Positions 8,606 through 18,763 of a DNA stretch of 64,000 bases are shown one piece after another. Made by a program: the position numbers and the translations under genes. Source of the DNA: Pseudoxanthomonas sp. (lineage in GTDB: Bacteria; Pseudomonadota; Gammaproteobacteria; Xanthomonadales; Xanthomonadaceae); the NCBI RefSeq assembly GCF_035999195.1, contig NZ_DASYGY010000004.1, forward strand, positions 372,001 through 436,000. The letters are read 5' to 3'. Numbering within the stretch: position 1 is the stretch's first letter; the number at the start of each line of letters is the position of its first letter. The notes under the pieces were generated by a model. The model had not been told where the DNA came from, searched no databases, and saw only the letters and a list, made by a program, of their open reading frames with translations.

Positions 8606-9811
8606 TTACTTCATGGCGACCGTCGCGGCAGGCGCATCCGCCGCGCGCATCGCCACCGTCTTGGCCTGCACCGGCATGCCGGGGAAGAAGACCTTCTGCA
8701 CGCCGCTGACGATGACCTTGTCGCCGGCGGCCAGGCCCTGTTCGACGATGCGCAGGCCATCGGCCATGCGGCCGACCTTCACGTCGCGACGCTGCGCCTT
8801 GCCTTCCTTGTCGACCACGTAGACGTACTTGCGGTCCTGGTCGGTCAGCACCGCCTTGTCGTCGACCAGCGCGGCCTTGAACTCGCCGCTGCCGAGCAGG
8901 CGCACGCGGGCGTACAGCCCGGGGGTGAACGTGCGGTCGGCGTTGTCGAGCACGGCACGCGCGCGGATGGTGCCGGTGCTGCGGTCGACCTGGTTGTCGA
9001 GGAAGTCCACCGTGCCCGCATGCGGGAAGTCGGTTTCGTCGGCCAGCGCCACCTGCACCGGCAGCTTGCCGTCGCGCTCGCTCGGACGCTCGCCCTTGCG
9101 CGCCATTTCGGCATAGCGCAGGAAGGCGCGCTCGTCGGCGTCGAAGTGCACGTGCACCTTGTCCAGCGACACCACGGTGGTCAGCACGCTGGCGGCATCG
9201 CCGGCGCTGACCAGGTTGCCGGCGGTGACCAGCGCGCGACCGGCACGGCCGTCGATGGGCGCGCGCACCTGGGTCCACTCCAGGTTGAGGCGGGCGCTTT
9301 CCAGCGCGGCCTGCGCGGCGGCGACGTTCGCCTGCGCCTGGTCGGCATTGGCGCGGCGCTGTTCGTACTCTTCGGTGGACAGGGCCTGCATCTCCGCCAG
9401 GCGCTTGGCGCGCGCGGCCTCGCTGCGCCCCAGTTCGGCCTGCGTGCGGGCCCGTGCCAGCTCGGCCTGCGCGCGCGCCAGTTCGGCGCGATAGCTGCGT
9501 GCGTCGATGGTGAAGAGTACGTCGCCCTTCTTCACTTCCTGCCCTTCGGTGTAGACCACGCGGTCGATGTAGCCGGAGACGCGCGGACGCAGGTCGACGT
9601 GCTCGATGGCTTCGACCCGGCCGCTGAATTCGTCCCACTGGCTGATCGACTTGACCGGCACGGCGGCAACGGACACTTCCGGCGCCGGCGGCGCACCGTG
9701 TTCGGCGGCCTGGCCGCTGCAGCCCGCCAGCACGGCGATGGCGAGGGCGCTGAGCGCGCCGAGCGCCAGCAGGCGCCGCGGACGCGGAGAAGAGGAGGGA
9801 TGCATGTTCAT
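8606..9811 (-). CDS. smeV: RND efflux periplasmic adaptor lipoprotein SmeV
   Basis: The membrane fusion protein that joins SmeW and SmeX. It has 401 aa with a lipobox (AIAVLAGC) near residue 30. The order is usual for MexE/AcrA adaptors: beta-barrel strand EFSGRVEAIEHVDLRPRVSG, half lipoyl motif GQEVKKGDVLFTID, an alpha-helical hairpin rich in Ala/Arg/Glu (about residues 100-170), the second lipoyl half (VRAPIDGRAGRALVTAGNLV), then barrel and membrane-proximal domains. FTPGLYARVRL is the typical strand near residue 295. Two in-frame ATGs (9811 and 9805) are possible; the difference is two residues. It is 123 nt downstream of smeU1 on the same strand. Confidence 0.94.
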   Translation of the reverse strand: MNMHPSSSPRPRRLLALGALSALAIAVLAGCSGQAAEHGAPPAPEVSVAAVPVKSISQWDEFSGRVEAIEHVDLRPRVSGYIDRVVYTEGQEVKKGDVLFTIDARSYRAELARAQAELARARTQAELGRSEAARAKRLAEMQALSTEEYEQRRANADQAQANVAAAQAALESARLNLEWTQVRAPIDGRAGRALVTAGNLVSAGDAASVLTTVVSLDKVHVHFDADERAFLRYAEMARKGERPSERDGKLPVQVALADETDFPHAGTVDFLDNQVDRSTGTIRARAVLDNADRTFTPGLYARVRLLGSGEFKAALVDDKAVLTDQDRKYVYVVDKEGKAQRRDVKVGRMADGLRIVEQGLAAGDKVIVSGVQKVFFPGMPVQAKTVAMRAADAPAATVAMK

Positions 9812-9934
9812 GGTGGGTGGTCTCTTGGGGGAGAGGAGGAAACGGGCGGGAAGGGTGCGACCTGAAGTCGGGTTGAGGTCAAGCGGCGAAGCGATAGCGG
9901 TGCAAGGACGGCGATGTGCGCGACGGCGTGACGG

Positions 9935-10741
9935 TCAGGCGGAGGTACGGCCATTGCGTCTGGCGCCCGCCACGGCCCACAGCGCTTCCTCGAAGTCGCG
10001 CGCCAGGGTGTTCTCCGGCGGCTTGGCGTCGTGCGCGGACCAGGTGACGATCGACTGCGCCGCGCGACCGCCGCGCGACAGCAGCGACACCGCGCTGCGT
10101 CCGACGGCCAGTGCGTTCGGCCATTCCGCGCAGGCGTTGACCGCGTTCTCCGGCGTGCATACCGGCTTGTCGACCGACAGCAGCTGCACGCGCACGCCCA
10201 GCATCTGCGCTTCCTCGTGCAGCACCTGCGTCAGCATGCGCATGGCGGCGCCGGTGACCGAGGCGTGGCCGTAGCCCGACCAGCCGCGTTCGGCATACGG
10301 GCCGCCGATCAGCACGTAGTTCGCGGCGGTCTGGCTTTCGGACAGCAGCGGCAGCAGATGGCGCGCGGCGGCAAGGTGCGGGATGAGGTCGGCTTCCAGC
10401 TTCTCCAGCAGGAACGACGCCGGGCGGTCGAGCAGGCGGCCGGCCTGCAGCGGTGTGCCGATGCTGGCGAACACGGCACGCAGCGGCCGCCCGCGCTCGC
10501 GGACTTCCTCGGCCAGGCGCGCGGCGTCGCGGTCGTCGTGGATGCACGGCGAGTACAGCAGCTCCAGGCCGGGCTCGTCCTCGAAGTGTTCGGCCAGTGC
10601 ACTCATGCGCGGACCGTCGCGGCCGACCGCCAGCACCGGGCAGCCGGCCTCGAGCAGTGCACCGACCACGCCGAAGCCGACGTTGCCGCTCGCGCCCAGC
10701 ACCAGGGCGCCGGGGGTCAACGCGTCCGTCTTCATGCTCAC
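9935..10741 (-). CDS. smeU1: NAD(P)-binding SDR-like protein SmeU1
   Basis: An atypical short-chain dehydrogenase of about 268 aa heading the pump genes. It opens with GALVLGASGNVGFGVVGAL, a Rossmann glycine motif (GASGNVG). SDR features are reduced: the Tyr-x-x-x-Lys motif is replaced by YGHASVTG, where Tyr stays but Lys is missing, so catalysis may be lost or altered. Position matches smeU1 in S. maltophilia. The start may be GTG 10741, with GGAGG 5 nt upstream, whose GTGA overlaps the stop of the upstream ORF; ATG 10735 is the alternative. Its role in efflux is unknown; a regulatory or scavenging function is speculation. Confidence 0.85.
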   Translation of the reverse strand: MSMKTDALTPGALVLGASGNVGFGVVGALLEAGCPVLAVGRDGPRMSALAEHFEDEPGLELLYSPCIHDDRDAARLAEEVRERGRPLRAVFASIGTPLQAGRLLDRPASFLLEKLEADLIPHLAAARHLLPLLSESQTAANYVLIGGPYAERGWSGYGHASVTGAAMRMLTQVLHEEAQMLGVRVQLLSVDKPVCTPENAVNACAEWPNALAVGRSAVSLLSRGGRAAQSIVTWSAHDAKPPENTLARDFEEALWAVAGARRNGRTSA

Positions 10742-11193
10742 GGCGTCCTCCGCTCCGGCAGCGACGCGATGCGCGCGCTGACGCCGGCCGACTTCACCCG
10801 CAGCCGCAACGCGCCGCCGTCGGCCAGGTGGCGCGGCAGGGTGAATTCGCGGAAGCCGGTGCGCGCAACGACGAACGGCAGGCGCGCGACGGACCGCCCC
10901 GTCGCGGGGGAGGAGAGCGACGGGGCGGCCGGCCGGCGGAAGCGTTCGGCCAGCGAGCGGGCGACGGCGTGCAGCCAGCGCAGGGCGGCGGTGGGAAGTC
11001 GAGCGGGCATGGGCAGCAGTCTGGCGACCGGCGCGGTGCGCGCGATATCCGGATCCTGTTGGCCGATTGCCTGATCCTGCGTGGCGTCGGCAGCCGGTGC
11101 CACGTAATGGCGGCAGCTGGCCAGGCGCAGCGCCGGCGCCGGGCGATCGGCCTGGCCGTTCGTCGGACGGCATGCGGCGAGTGTCCCGCTCAT
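10738..11193 (-). CDS. Small protein of unknown function at the head of the sme operon
   Basis: An open frame of 151 codons (ATG 11193), or 90 from an internal ATG near residue 62. I do not recognise the protein. Two facts favour coding: nearly all third positions are G or C in the last 90 codons, as in neighbouring genes, and its TGA overlaps the smeU1 GTG start as GTGA behind a GGAGG site, the usual sign of coupling. The C-terminal part is basic with an amphipathic helix (RWLHAVARSLAERFRR) and a beta-like end (GFREFTLPRHLADGGALRLR). The first 60 codons have weaker codon bias, so the shorter start is as likely. The known sme operon begins at smeU1, so this may be an extra member. Confidence 0.5.
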   Translation of the reverse strand: MSGTLAACRPTNGQADRPAPALRLASCRHYVAPAADATQDQAIGQQDPDIARTAPVARLLPMPARLPTAALRWLHAVARSLAERFRRPAAPSLSSPATGRSVARLPFVVARTGFREFTLPRHLADGGALRLRVKSAGVSARIASLPERRTP

Positions 11194-11227
11194 GGGATGA
11201 ATCCTCCCGTCGACGGGATAATCCCAT
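11192..11227. promoter_or_regulatory. Nested dyad, possible operator of the sme operon
   Basis: A perfect 12-bp palindrome CCCGTCGACGGG (11206-11217) lies inside outer arms ATGGGAT (11192-11198) and ATCCCAT (11221-11227). A related sequence, ATCATCCCGTCAGCGGG, occurs at about 11501-11516 just before smeRv. LysR proteins bind interrupted dyads between divergent genes, so both may be SmeRv sites; this is inference. It overlaps the start region of the small ORF. Confidence 0.4.
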
Positions 11228-11548
11228 TGACCGACAGCAGTCGACCGATGCGGCGGCCACCGCCCATCACGCCACCACGCTGCGAGCGCGGCGCGGCCAC
11301 ATGACGGGAGATGTCATGTAACAGAAGGCTTTTCTCGCGCCGGAAAGCCCGGGGATAGGGCGATTCGGCGGGGTCTTCGTGGTGTTCCAGCGACTGGAAG
11401 AGGCGGGCGAACAGCATGGGGGCGGTACCCGGTGGGAGACGAGGGGTGTCACGTTACGCCCCCAATGAGGACTTGATTAGTCCTGATTTAGGGGAATAAT
11501 CATCCCGTCAGCGGGCCAATTCGCCCTTCCCCTACCGGAGTCCCCACG
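11228..11548. promoter_or_regulatory. Intergenic region between the sme operon and smeRv
   Basis: About 320 nt without a gene I can support. It should hold the divergent promoters. The last 90 nt before smeRv are distinctly AT-richer (TTGATTAGTCCTGATTTAGG near 11472-11491, then ATAATCATCCCGTC) and probably hold the smeRv promoter and autoregulatory site. A 75-codon minus-strand frame at 11190-11417 has no convincing ribosome-binding site and is not called. Confidence 0.5.
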
Positions 11549-12577
11549 ATGAGCCACGATCTCAACGACACCCTGATCTTCGTCAAGGTGGTGGAGCAGG
11601 GCAGCTTCATCGCCGCCGCCAACGTGCTTCGCCTGCCCAAGACCACCGTCAGCCGCAAGGTGCAGGAACTGGAAACCCGGCTGGGCGCGCAGCTGCTGCA
11701 CCGGACCACGCGCAAGCTCGGCCTCACTGAAGCCGGCAACGTCTATTACGAACACTGCCAGCGCATCGCGCGCGAGCTGAGCGAAGCGGCCAGCGCGGTC
11801 AGCCAGCTGCATGCCGGCCCGCGCGGCTGGCTGCGCTTCACCGCGCCGTATTCGATCGGCATCGACAAGATCTCGCCGCTGCTCGGCGAGTTCCACGCGC
11901 AGTACCCCGAGATCCGGGTGGAGATGCTGCTGGCCAACGACACGCTCGACCTGATCTCCGGCGAGATCGACGTGGCGCTGCGCATCGGCAGCCTGCCGGA
12001 TTCCAACCTGGTCGCCCGCCGGCTCACCACGCTGCGCACGCAGGTCTACGCCAGCCCGAAGTACCTGGCGCGTTACGGCGAGCCGCTGCATCCGGACGAC
12101 CTGCAGCACCATCGCGTGCTGGCCATGCCGAAGAACCGGCGCGGCAACGCCTGGGCCATGGCGTTGAGCGATGCCAGTGGCGAACACGACTATCCGATCA
12201 ATCCCATCCTGGTCGCCAACGACCCGGCCGCACTGAAGGGCGCGCTGCTGTGCGGCGAGGGCCTGATGCTCGGTGCCGACGTCATGGTCAAGCCCTACCT
12301 GGAGCAGGGACACCTGCAACGCGTGCTCGCCGGCTGGACCGGACCGGAGTACGAGTTCAACGCGGTGTTTCCGCGCGGTCATGTGCAGTCGCCGAAGGTG
12401 CGCGCGTTCGTCGACTTCCTGGTCGAGCGGATGACGTTCGACGTCGACTACATGATGGAGCACTGCCCGGTGTACCTGAAACAACAGGCCGAGGCACGTG
12501 CGGCGGCAGAGGCGACGCCGGAAGTCGAAGCGGCCGCCGCCGTCGGGAGGAAAGTGTTGGCGGATGTGTTGAGTTGA
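11549..12577 (+). CDS. smeRv: LysR-family regulator of the sme efflux operon (SmeRv-like)
   Basis: A 342-aa LysR-type transcriptional regulator. The N-terminal winged helix-turn-helix covers residues 1-60 (FVKVVEQGSFIAAANVLRLPKTTVSRKVQELETRLGAQLLHRTTR, recognition helix around KTTVSRKVQELE). The effector domain follows from about residue 90 (GWLRFTAPYSIGI through FPRGHVQSPKVRAFVDFLVE). A ~30-residue Ala/Glu-rich C-terminal tail is extra. It is divergent from the sme genes, as smeRv is in S. maltophilia, where mutations in the regulator cause overexpression of the pump and resistance to quinolones and chloramphenicol. CCTACCGGAG precedes the ATG. Assignment rests on fold plus location. Confidence 0.88.
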   Translation: MSHDLNDTLIFVKVVEQGSFIAAANVLRLPKTTVSRKVQELETRLGAQLLHRTTRKLGLTEAGNVYYEHCQRIARELSEAASAVSQLHAGPRGWLRFTAPYSIGIDKISPLLGEFHAQYPEIRVEMLLANDTLDLISGEIDVALRIGSLPDSNLVARRLTTLRTQVYASPKYLARYGEPLHPDDLQHHRVLAMPKNRRGNAWAMALSDASGEHDYPINPILVANDPAALKGALLCGEGLMLGADVMVKPYLEQGHLQRVLAGWTGPEYEFNAVFPRGHVQSPKVRAFVDFLVERMTFDVDYMMEHCPVYLKQQAEARAAAEATPEVEAAAAVGRKVLADVLS

Positions 12578-12607
12578 TGCCACGGAAATGACGGCCGACA
12601 AGAAAGC

Positions 12608-12699
12608 CGTCATCCCGGCGAACGCCGGGACCCAGCGTCTTTCGCGCGCACCCACTCATCCGCACGCGTCACTGGGTCCCGGCCTGCGCCGGGATGACG
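12608..12699. repeat. Paired palindromic repeat (CATCCCGGCG family)
   Basis: Arms of 28 nt at 12608-12635 and 12672-12699 read CGTCATCCCGGCGAACGCCG... and the inverse, each ending in a CCCAG/CTGGG block. The loop is 36 nt. It lies 30 nt after smeRv. This repeat type is very common between genes in high-GC proteobacteria. Confidence 0.85.
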
Positions 12700-12828
12700 A
12701 TCGTCCCTAACGATTCCCGAACGCAAGCCGTCGCGCAGCTGGCTAGGATGGGCCCGCATCGCCGGAGTTGGGTTGTCGCCATGGAATGGCTGCCTCGCCG
12801 CTTATCCACCTGACCAGGAATCCGCACG

Positions 12829-13371
12829 ATGAAGAACTCGATCGCCGCCTTCGCGGTGCTGTGGCTGGTGGCCTGCACGCCCGCCACGCCCGACCCTGCT
12901 TCTCCATCGGCAGGCGAGGCGCCGGCGGAGGCGACGCCCGGTGCGACCGCTGCTTCCGCACCGGTGTCGTCCGCGGCCGGGGTCGCCGATGACCCGCGCG
13001 CGGTGAACCAGGCCATCGACGAGGTGTTGGGCGACCATGCGCGCTACGAGACCGTGATCCGCCAGCTGCAGCAGGCGGTGACGGCAAGCGATGCGGCGGC
13101 CGTGGCGGCGTTGGTCGACTATCCGTTCGCCACCGTGCGCGACGGACAACCGATGAAGATCGCCGACGCCGAGGCCTTCGTCCGCGACTACGACCGCATC
13201 ATGACGCCGGCCATCGCCGAGGCGATCAAGCGGCAGAAGTACTCGCAGCTGATGGTCAACTACAAAGGCGTGATGTTCGGCAACGGCGAAGCCTGGGTGA
13301 ACGGCATCTGCAAGGACGACGCCTGCAAGGACGTCGACGTGCGCGTGGTGGCGCTGCAGCCGACATCATGA
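12829..13371 (+). CDS. Putative lipoprotein of unknown function
   Basis: A 180-aa predicted lipoprotein. The signal MKNSIAAFAVLWLVAC ends in a lipobox (LVAC). A 45-residue low-complexity linker rich in Ala, Pro, Glu and Ser follows, of the sort that lets a domain reach away from the membrane. The folded part (about residues 60-178) resembles an NTF2-like cone fold: VTASDAAAVAALVDYPFATVRDGQPMKIADAEAFVRDYDRIM, then an end with GNGEAWVNGICKDDACKDVDVRVV. Two cysteines near the C-terminus could form a disulfide. I do not recognise a function. It stands alone, in front of hppA in convergent orientation. Confidence 0.8.
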   Translation: MKNSIAAFAVLWLVACTPATPDPASPSAGEAPAEATPGATAASAPVSSAAGVADDPRAVNQAIDEVLGDHARYETVIRQLQQAVTASDAAAVAALVDYPFATVRDGQPMKIADAEAFVRDYDRIMTPAIAEAIKRQKYSQLMVNYKGVMFGNGEAWVNGICKDDACKDVDVRVVALQPTS

Positions 13372-13387
13372 TCCGCACCGCACCACT

Positions 13388-13537
13388 GTAGGAGCGACGT
13401 GAGTAGCGACCGCACAGCCTCGCTGTCTTGAAGCAATGGACAGGCAGATGGGCCGGAAGCCAAACGATTCCTCGTTCAAATCCTGACCATGCTCGCGTAC
13501 GCAGTCAGATTGCGGTCGCGACTGACGTCGCTCCTAC
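13388..13537. repeat. Paired palindromic repeat, GGGAGCGACGT family, copy 2
   Basis: Arms at 13388-13413 and 13512-13537 carry TAGGAGCGACGT and its inverse, separated by about 98 nt. The left arm has one change (GAGTAGCGAC). The left arm begins 17 nt after the stop of the lipoprotein gene. Confidence 0.88.
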
Positions 13538-13545
13538 AACAAGCG

Positions 13546-13576
13546 AAAAAAGGGCGGCCAGTGGCCGCCCTTTTTT
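13546..13576. terminator. Bidirectional terminator between lipoprotein gene and hppA
   Basis: AAAAAA, an 8-bp stem GGGCGGCC (13552-13559) with a 3-nt loop, its complement (13563-13570), then TTTTTT. The flanking A and T runs let it work on both strands. It ends 17 nt from the hppA stop, so it mainly serves hppA. Confidence 0.92.
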
Positions 13577-13593
13577 AGGTCATGCCGCCACGG

Positions 13594-16017
<2,424 letters not shown>

Positions 16018-16277
16018 GACCCCTCCCAAGGTTGATGGATGTCGTCCAGCAGAACGCATGAACACGCAACCCAATCCCGGTGGAGCCTGTTGAACGATTG
16101 AGCGCACTCGACCGCTGCGATGGACTGCAGCACGAAACCCTTGTTCAGACATCCCTGGAGCTGGCCCGAGTATGACCCGATGCGCTGCGGGCCGCCAGCG
16201 GTGACGGACCGGTTCAGGCATTCCATACCAGCCTTGCGGCCCCGATCGCGTTTCCGTATCCGTTTCAAGGAGTTGCC

Positions 16278-16799
16278 ATGCGTCCGACCGTCGCACGTCC
16301 GTTGCTCGCCGCCTGCCTGGCCATCGCAGCGCCCGCGTGGGCGTCCGATCCGAAGCCCGAGATCGAACGTTCCGCCGCCACGCCACAGGCGGTGGGGACC
16401 GTGCATACGCTGCGGCAGATCCCCGAGGCCTGCGCACGGCTGGAAGGCGCCTTCACCGGTGATGCTGCACAGCCCTATCGCTACGCGTCGGTGCGCACCA
16501 GCCCGCAGTGCCAGCCGCGTGCGCGCTTCATGGACTTCGACCAGGCGAAGCCCTCGGTCGCGGCGGGCTGGAAGCTCAACGACGTGATCCGCGTACCGAA
16601 CGCGGCCTGTCCCTCGCAGCAGGCGGTCGTGCGCGTCTGGCGCAAGCCCGGTAGCGCCGCGCCGCCGCCGCTCGATGGCCAGGGCCAATCGCGCATCTAT
16701 CTGCAGGACGCGAAACAGCAGGCCGGTACCGCCGCGCAGGCGCCATCGCTGACGCTGTTCGCGGCGAAGCTGGATGTGGAAGGCACCGCCTGTAAATGA
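16278..16799 (+). CDS. Exported protein of unknown function
   Basis: A 173-aa secreted protein. The signal peptide is MRPTVARPLLAACLAIAAPAWA. The mature part has four cysteines spaced as two likely disulfides (IPEACARLEG, SPQCQPRARF, NAACPSQQAV and a final TACK). No enzyme motif is visible. The pattern ACARLEGAFTGDA...PYRYASVRTSPQCQPRARF looks like a conserved but uncharacterised Xanthomonadaceae family. It is preceded by AAGGAG and a 260-nt spacer from hppA, which is divergent; that spacer should hold both promoters but I see no clear elements in it. Confidence 0.78.
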   Translation: MRPTVARPLLAACLAIAAPAWASDPKPEIERSAATPQAVGTVHTLRQIPEACARLEGAFTGDAAQPYRYASVRTSPQCQPRARFMDFDQAKPSVAAGWKLNDVIRVPNAACPSQQAVVRVWRKPGSAAPPPLDGQGQSRIYLQDAKQQAGTAAQAPSLTLFAAKLDVEGTACK

Positions 16800-16802
16800 A
16801 AA

Positions 16803-16833
16803 CGGCGGCGGCCCCGCAAGGAAGCCGCCGCCG
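16803..16833. terminator. GC-rich hairpin between convergent genes
   Basis: CGGCGGCGGC (16803-16812) pairs with GCCGCCGCCG (16824-16833) across an 11-nt loop, 4 nt after the exported-protein gene and 20 nt from the end of the DUF2846 gene. There is no T-run, so termination is likely but not certain. Confidence 0.55.
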
Positions 16834-16853
16834 CGATGCATCGTGGCCCGGCG

Positions 16854-17363
16854 TTACTGCTTCGCGGGCTTGAGATCGTCCGCCATGGCGTTGAACACGG
16901 ACTCGTCGGACGGCGAAAGATTCGGTCGGCCCGCCATGAAGCCCATGGTGATCGAGCCCTGCACGTAGTAGGTCTCACCGGCTTCCACTTCCAGCGTCAG
17001 CACGTCCTTGGCCTCGGAGTGCACCGTGTACTGGTGCGTGCCCGGCGCGACGGAGGCGACGAAGTACGTGCCGCTGCCGAGCTTGCCCAGTTCGGTCTCG
17101 CCTTCGCGGACCTTGTACTTGATGGCGGCGCCGGTGAACTTCTTCTCGCGGAAGAACACGACCTGTCCCATCCCCTCCGCAGGCGCGCCGACCAGGCGGT
17201 TGGCGGTTTCCGTCGTCGGCGGTGCGTCGGGGGCTGCCGTCGCCGGTTCCGCTGCGGTGGATTCCGCAGGCGCGGGCGTGGCGGCCGGATCCTGCGCCTG
17301 GACGGCGGCGATCGGCAGCAGCAGGGCGAGACAGAGCAGTGAACGGTTCAACGGGTGGCGCAT
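16854..17363 (-). CDS. Exported DUF2846-domain protein
   Basis: A 169-aa exported protein. Signal peptide LLCLALLLPIAAVQAQ, then about 40 residues of Ala/Pro/Thr/Glu linker, then the DUF2846 beta-sandwich at about 60-145: GMGQVVFFREKKFTGAAIKY, GKLGSGTYFVASVAPGTHQY, VEAGETYYVQGSI. The domain resembles the PEGA-like folds of surface and lipoproteins; its function is unknown. It starts 5 nt after the end of the gene at 17369-18034 and is surely co-transcribed with it. There is no lipobox, so it is likely periplasmic. Confidence 0.85.
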   Translation of the reverse strand: MRHPLNRSLLCLALLLPIAAVQAQDPAATPAPAESTAAEPATAAPDAPPTTETANRLVGAPAEGMGQVVFFREKKFTGAAIKYKVREGETELGKLGSGTYFVASVAPGTHQYTVHSEAKDVLTLEVEAGETYYVQGSITMGFMAGRPNLSPSDESVFNAMADDLKPAKQ

Positions 17364-17368
17364 GCGGC

Positions 17369-18034
17369 TTACTCCTGAGGGTCGGGTGGTGGGGTAGCGG
17401 AGGCCTTGTCCGGTGTCGGGGTTTCCGTCGCGCCCGGAGCGGGCGCGATGGGGTCCGGTGTGGACGACGGCGTATCGAGGGAGAAGGATCCGGCCAGCTT
17501 GGCGGTCGCTGCCGTCAGTGGCGGAATTTCGATTTCCTTGCCGTGGATGAAATGCGCGAAGGGGCCGATGGCGAACGCGACACCCAGCGCCACACCACTG
17601 GTGTCCTTGCCGGCTCCGGCCAGCTTGAAGCCGCGCAGTTTCACCTCGCGGTCGCCCACCTGCAGGCGTCGCGCGGCCAGGATCAGTTCGCCGGGTTTCC
17701 CGCCGCCGCGCGAGGGTTCCGCGTGGACGACCTCGCCCACGCCTTCGAGGCCGGCCGCCAGGATGGCCACGCCGTCGACCGTCACCGGTTCCTTCAGGCG
17801 GAGACGGAACATGTCGCCGCGCTTGATGCGTGCCGAACTGATGGGGTCGAGGATCTCGAGCACCAGCGGCGTCCCGTCCGGCAGTACGCAGCAGGTCGCC
17901 GGCGGAGCCGGTCCGTCAGCGACGACGGGCGGCGGTGGTGCCGCATCCGCTGCCGGTGCTTCCTGTGCAGCGCTCGGCCAGGCGCACAGCATGACCAGCA
18001 GGCCCGTGCCCACGCACTTCCATGGTGTCCGCAT
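17369..18034 (-). CDS. Exported protein of unknown function, partner of the DUF2846 gene
   Basis: A 221-aa exported protein. The signal (GLLVMLCAWPSAAQ) is followed by a Pro/Ala linker, a core of beta strands (GTPLVLEILDPISSARIKRGDMFRLRLKEPVTVDG, then GGGKPGELILAARRLQVGDREVKLRGF), a short hydrophobic stretch (GVALGVAFAIGPFAHFIHGKEIEIPP) and a Pro/Thr-rich tail. The core recalls secreted proteins that sense or scaffold at the envelope, but no function is known. It is first in a two-gene operon with the DUF2846 protein. Confidence 0.78.
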   Translation of the reverse strand: MRTPWKCVGTGLLVMLCAWPSAAQEAPAADAAPPPPVVADGPAPPATCCVLPDGTPLVLEILDPISSARIKRGDMFRLRLKEPVTVDGVAILAAGLEGVGEVVHAEPSRGGGKPGELILAARRLQVGDREVKLRGFKLAGAGKDTSGVALGVAFAIGPFAHFIHGKEIEIPPLTAATAKLAGSFSLDTPSSTPDPIAPAPGATETPTPDKASATPPPDPQE

Positions 18035-18129
18035 ACTCCCCCCTTGCCGCTCACGCTAGCGCAAGGTCCGCTCGCCGCCAAGCGGGGGAATCGGCCAATC
18101 TTTCGCGGCGCCGTGCCGCAGCGGTCGCC

Positions 18130-18501
18130 TCACGCTGCTGCGGATGGCGTGCCCTGGTGGTATGCCAGCTGCCAGCCCATCGCGGTGCGTCGCCAGAGCG
18201 AGGCACGCAAGGCTGCACGAAAGGGCGTGCCATCGCAGCCGAGTTCGTACGAACGGAAATGCAGCAGGGCCACGTCCGGGCCCATCACGTCGATGCGATG
18301 GTCGCAGGCGACCACATCCGGCACCTGAGTGCGTGTCGCCAGGAAGTCGATCACCACCTGCCGCGTGTAGCGCACGCCCGATCGGCCGACTTCGTGGAAG
18401 TCGGGATGCAGCAGTCGCTCCAGTCGTTCGCGCGTGCAGGGTACGCCGGGATGGTGGAGTTCGCGTTCCAGGGCGGTGAGTTCGGCCAGCAGGGTGTCCA
18501 T
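18130..18501 (-). CDS. NTF2-like DUF4440 protein
   Basis: A 123-aa cytoplasmic protein with a DUF4440/NTF2-like fold: ELTALERELHHPGVPCTRERLERLLHPDFHEVGRSGVRYTRQVVIDFL, then CDHRIDVMGPDVALLHFRSYEL and a final SLWRRTAMGWQLAYHQGTP, the typical end strand of this fold. Family members bind small hydrophobic molecules or act as isomerases; most are uncharacterised. The Trp-rich last strand and HPDFHEVG motif support the call. It stands alone on the minus strand. Confidence 0.85.
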   Translation of the reverse strand: MDTLLAELTALERELHHPGVPCTRERLERLLHPDFHEVGRSGVRYTRQVVIDFLATRTQVPDVVACDHRIDVMGPDVALLHFRSYELGCDGTPFRAALRASLWRRTAMGWQLAYHQGTPSAAA

Positions 18502-18544
18502 GGGTCAAGCCTGATGACCTTTACAACCATGCAACCGCACCGGC

Positions 18545-18679
18545 TCACGTCCGGGCGGAGGCCGTCTGACTGGCCGCATTGTCCTTCTGCGCGAGGTGCT
18601 GGCCGAAGCGGTAGCCGGCGCCCGCGACGGCCAGGACGAGGGCAACGGCCAACATGCCGATGAGCACTTTGCGGAACAT
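18545..18679 (-). CDS. 44-aa single-pass membrane protein
   Basis: A short gene. The ATG at 18679 follows a good GGGAGG site, and the product is MFRKVLIGMLAVALVLAV, then AGAGYRFGQHLAQKDN and a short polar tail. The N-terminal half is a transmembrane helix with a basic start, and the rest should face the periplasm. All third positions fit the high-GC codon use nearby. I do not know its function. It could instead be a signal-anchored peptide. Confidence 0.68.
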   Translation of the reverse strand: MFRKVLIGMLAVALVLAVAGAGYRFGQHLAQKDNAASQTASART

Positions 18680-18763
18680 GCGCGCCTCCCATGACATGGT
18701 GACGGCGGGCACGCTAGCACCGCGACGCAGGCGGCGACGGTGGCTGAAGTCATCCCGCCCGCA

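Noticed and set aside
6550..8709. 719-codon plus-strand frame opposite smeW and its upstream region
   Set aside because: Rich in His, Gln, Arg and Asp, as expected for the complement of a high-GC gene; smeW on the other strand has full RND motifs.
11190..11417. 75-codon minus-strand frame upstream of the small sme ORF
   Set aside because: No ribosome-binding site, and it runs through the palindromic operator-like region; kept as regulatory DNA.
16018..16437. N-terminal extension of hppA to 16437
   Set aside because: Adds a basic, low-complexity stretch before the first transmembrane helix; GGGAGGGG in front of ATG 16017 marks the real start.
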